DNA of 7,414 nucleotides. Source: JABDJL01 sp047614505. GTDB taxonomy: Bacteria; Pseudomonadota; Gammaproteobacteria; Xanthomonadales; SZUA-36. This document shows, one piece after another, positions 6,566 through 7,414 of this stretch. Position 1 is the stretch's first letter. The number at the start of each line of letters is the position of its first letter. The translations under genes and the position numbers were made by a program. The stretch spans positions 1 through 7,414 of the forward strand of contig JBLHGQ010000141.1 of assembly GCA_047614505.1 (NCBI GenBank). Direction: 5' to 3'. Below the pieces are notes generated by a model. The model was not told the DNA's origin, searched no databases, and saw only the letters and a program-made list of their open reading frames with translations.

Positions 6566-7414
6566 TTAACTTCTGATGACGAAGTTTTTTCGGAGCCCTA
6601 AGGGAATGATTACCCGGTCGAGTAACTCGAATCCTGCGTGAATTACTATCGCCATGATTGCAGCAGGAATGGCACCAGCCAGAATCAGTGTATTGTCGTT
6701 CAAGGCCAGGCCGCGGATGATCAAAGTGCCATAACCACCACCACCAATAAAAGCCGCAAGAGTCGCGGTTCCAACAGTAACAACTGCTGAAGTTTTAACA
6801 CCAGACAAAATACTTAACGAGGCAAGCGGTAGTTCAACGCGGAAAAGCGTTTGCCGATTGCTCAGGCCCAGTACCGCAGCCATCTCCAGCAACTGCCGGT
6901 CAAGACCGATCATTCCGGTATAGGTATTACGCACAATCGGTAAAAGTGCGTACAGGAAAAGAACCACAAGCGCCGGCGTTTGACCTATGCCAAACAATGG
7001 AATCATAAATACCAGTAAGGCCAGGGAAGGAATGGTTTGTACCACTTCGACCGACAAAAGCGCAGCCCGCCCCAAAGTTTTTACCCGCGCGGCCATAACG
7101 CCCAGCGGGATCCCCACCAATATCGCGAAACTCACCGAAACCAGCACCAAGATGAGGTGATCAATAGTGTGTTTGAAAATATCCTGTTGCAGCCGCGATT
7201 TTTGAGGGCCCTGGACAACATCAGGGTTCAGAAACCGGGCACTAATCTCTGCCGGGCTTTTGCCTTCCAGATCTGCAAGCGCATTGAGGCGCGACATGTG
7301 ATCATCGTCGATCGCGCCGACCAGCAATTCATTTAATCGCTGCCAACTACGCGGGAAGCGATCGATAAAGTCCTGGCGAACAAACAGGATGGCACTGTAG
7401 TCAGGGAAAAACCC
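6566..7414 (-). CDS. Osmoprotectant-type ABC transporter: substrate-binding domain tail fused to permease, 5'-truncated
   Basis: These are the C-terminal 282 residues of an inner-membrane subunit of a glycine betaine/choline/carnitine-class ABC importer (ProW/OpuCB/YehY type). Beyond the first start-like codon (TTG at 7327) the frame stays open to the window edge. Its residues there (SAILFVRQDFIDRFP, then RLNELLVG) continue into LADLEGKSPAEISARFLNP, which is how OpuCC/YehZ-type binding proteins end. The permease follows after a short linker: TM1 near residues 82-110, TM2 near 118-144, TM3 near 147-168. The EAA loop that contacts the ATPase is EMAAVLGLSNRQTLFRVELP (177-196), followed by GTATLAAFIGGGGYG, typical of this family. 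The ATPase gene is not in the window. The gene converges on the OPA-type gene with a 16 bp gap. Family is secure; substrate is inferred from family only. Confidence 0.9.
   Translation of the reverse strand, partial: GFFPDYSAILFVRQDFIDRFPRSWQRLNELLVGAIDDDHMSRLNALADLEGKSPAEISARFLNPDVVQGPQKSRLQQDIFKHTIDHLILVLVSVSFAILVGIPLGVMAARVKTLGRAALLSVEVVQTIPSLALLVFMIPLFGIGQTPALVVLFLYALLPIVRNTYTGMIGLDRQLLEMAAVLGLSNRQTLFRVELPLASLSILSGVKTSAVVTVGTATLAAFIGGGGYGTLIIRGLALNDNTLILAGAIPAAIMAIVIHAGFELLDRVIIPLGLRKNFVIRS
6568..6590 (+). terminator. Candidate weak intrinsic terminator for the OPA-type gene
   Basis: A 6 bp stem, AACTTC (6568-6573) with GAAGTT (6581-6586), encloses a 7 nt loop. The last two stem bases run into four more T, giving six T in a row (6585-6590). 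It starts 18 bp after the OPA stop, within the last codons of the converging ABC gene. Only two pairs are G-C, so it may be inefficient. The other strand lacks a T-tract after the stem. Confidence 0.4.

Noticed and set aside
7325..7327. TTG as the start of a stand-alone permease
   Set aside because: Upstream in-frame codons to the window edge continue a recognisable binding-protein tail, so the gene begins beyond the window.

Overview
The window is a 7.4 kb piece of a Gram-negative bacterial chromosome. The gene content fits a free-living, probably aquatic proteobacterium: a TPR-sulfotransferase, two major facilitator (MFS) transporters, an enolase-superfamily sugar-acid enzyme and an osmoprotectant-type ABC transporter. 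Base composition looks close to 50% GC by eye. I cannot name the genus. Coding density is high, both edges cut through genes, and I see no RNA genes, insertion sequences, CRISPR arrays or long repeats.

Layout, left to right. (1) 1-1659, + strand: the C-terminal 552 residues of a tetratricopeptide-repeat sulfotransferase whose N-terminus lies beyond the left edge. (2) 1649-2941, + strand: a 430-residue MFS transporter resembling E. coli YihN. It overlaps gene 1 by 11 bp, so the two are probably one translationally coupled unit. (3) 2916-4130, - strand: a 404-residue mandelate racemase/muconate lactonizing (enolase superfamily) enzyme, overlapping gene 2 tail-to-tail by 26 bp. (4) 4131-4353: a 223 bp divergent intergenic region, the obvious place for promoters of genes 3 and 5. 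(5) 4354-6549, + strand: a 731-residue MFS protein of the organophosphate:phosphate antiporter type (GlpT/UhpT/UhpC-like). Its twelve transmembrane segments are interrupted, between TM9 and TM10, by about 280 hydrophilic, helix-forming residues predicted to sit in the periplasm. (6) 6566-7414, - strand: the C-terminal part of a glycine-betaine/osmoprotectant ABC permease. The frame stays open to the right edge and there encodes the tail of a substrate-binding domain, so this is a binding-protein-permease fusion.

How it may work together: genes 3 and 5 diverge from a shared control region, and gene 3 converges on an MFS transporter gene. The middle of the window therefore looks like a small uptake-and-dehydration module for an acidic sugar or related organic anion (inference). 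Two + strand hairpin-plus-T-tract elements, at 2959-2981 and 6568-6590, are candidate intrinsic terminators. Each lies inside the 3' end of the opposing gene.

The most unusual item is the large periplasmic insertion in the OPA-type transporter. It turns an ordinary 448-residue carrier into a protein that could also sense a ligand or dock a partner.
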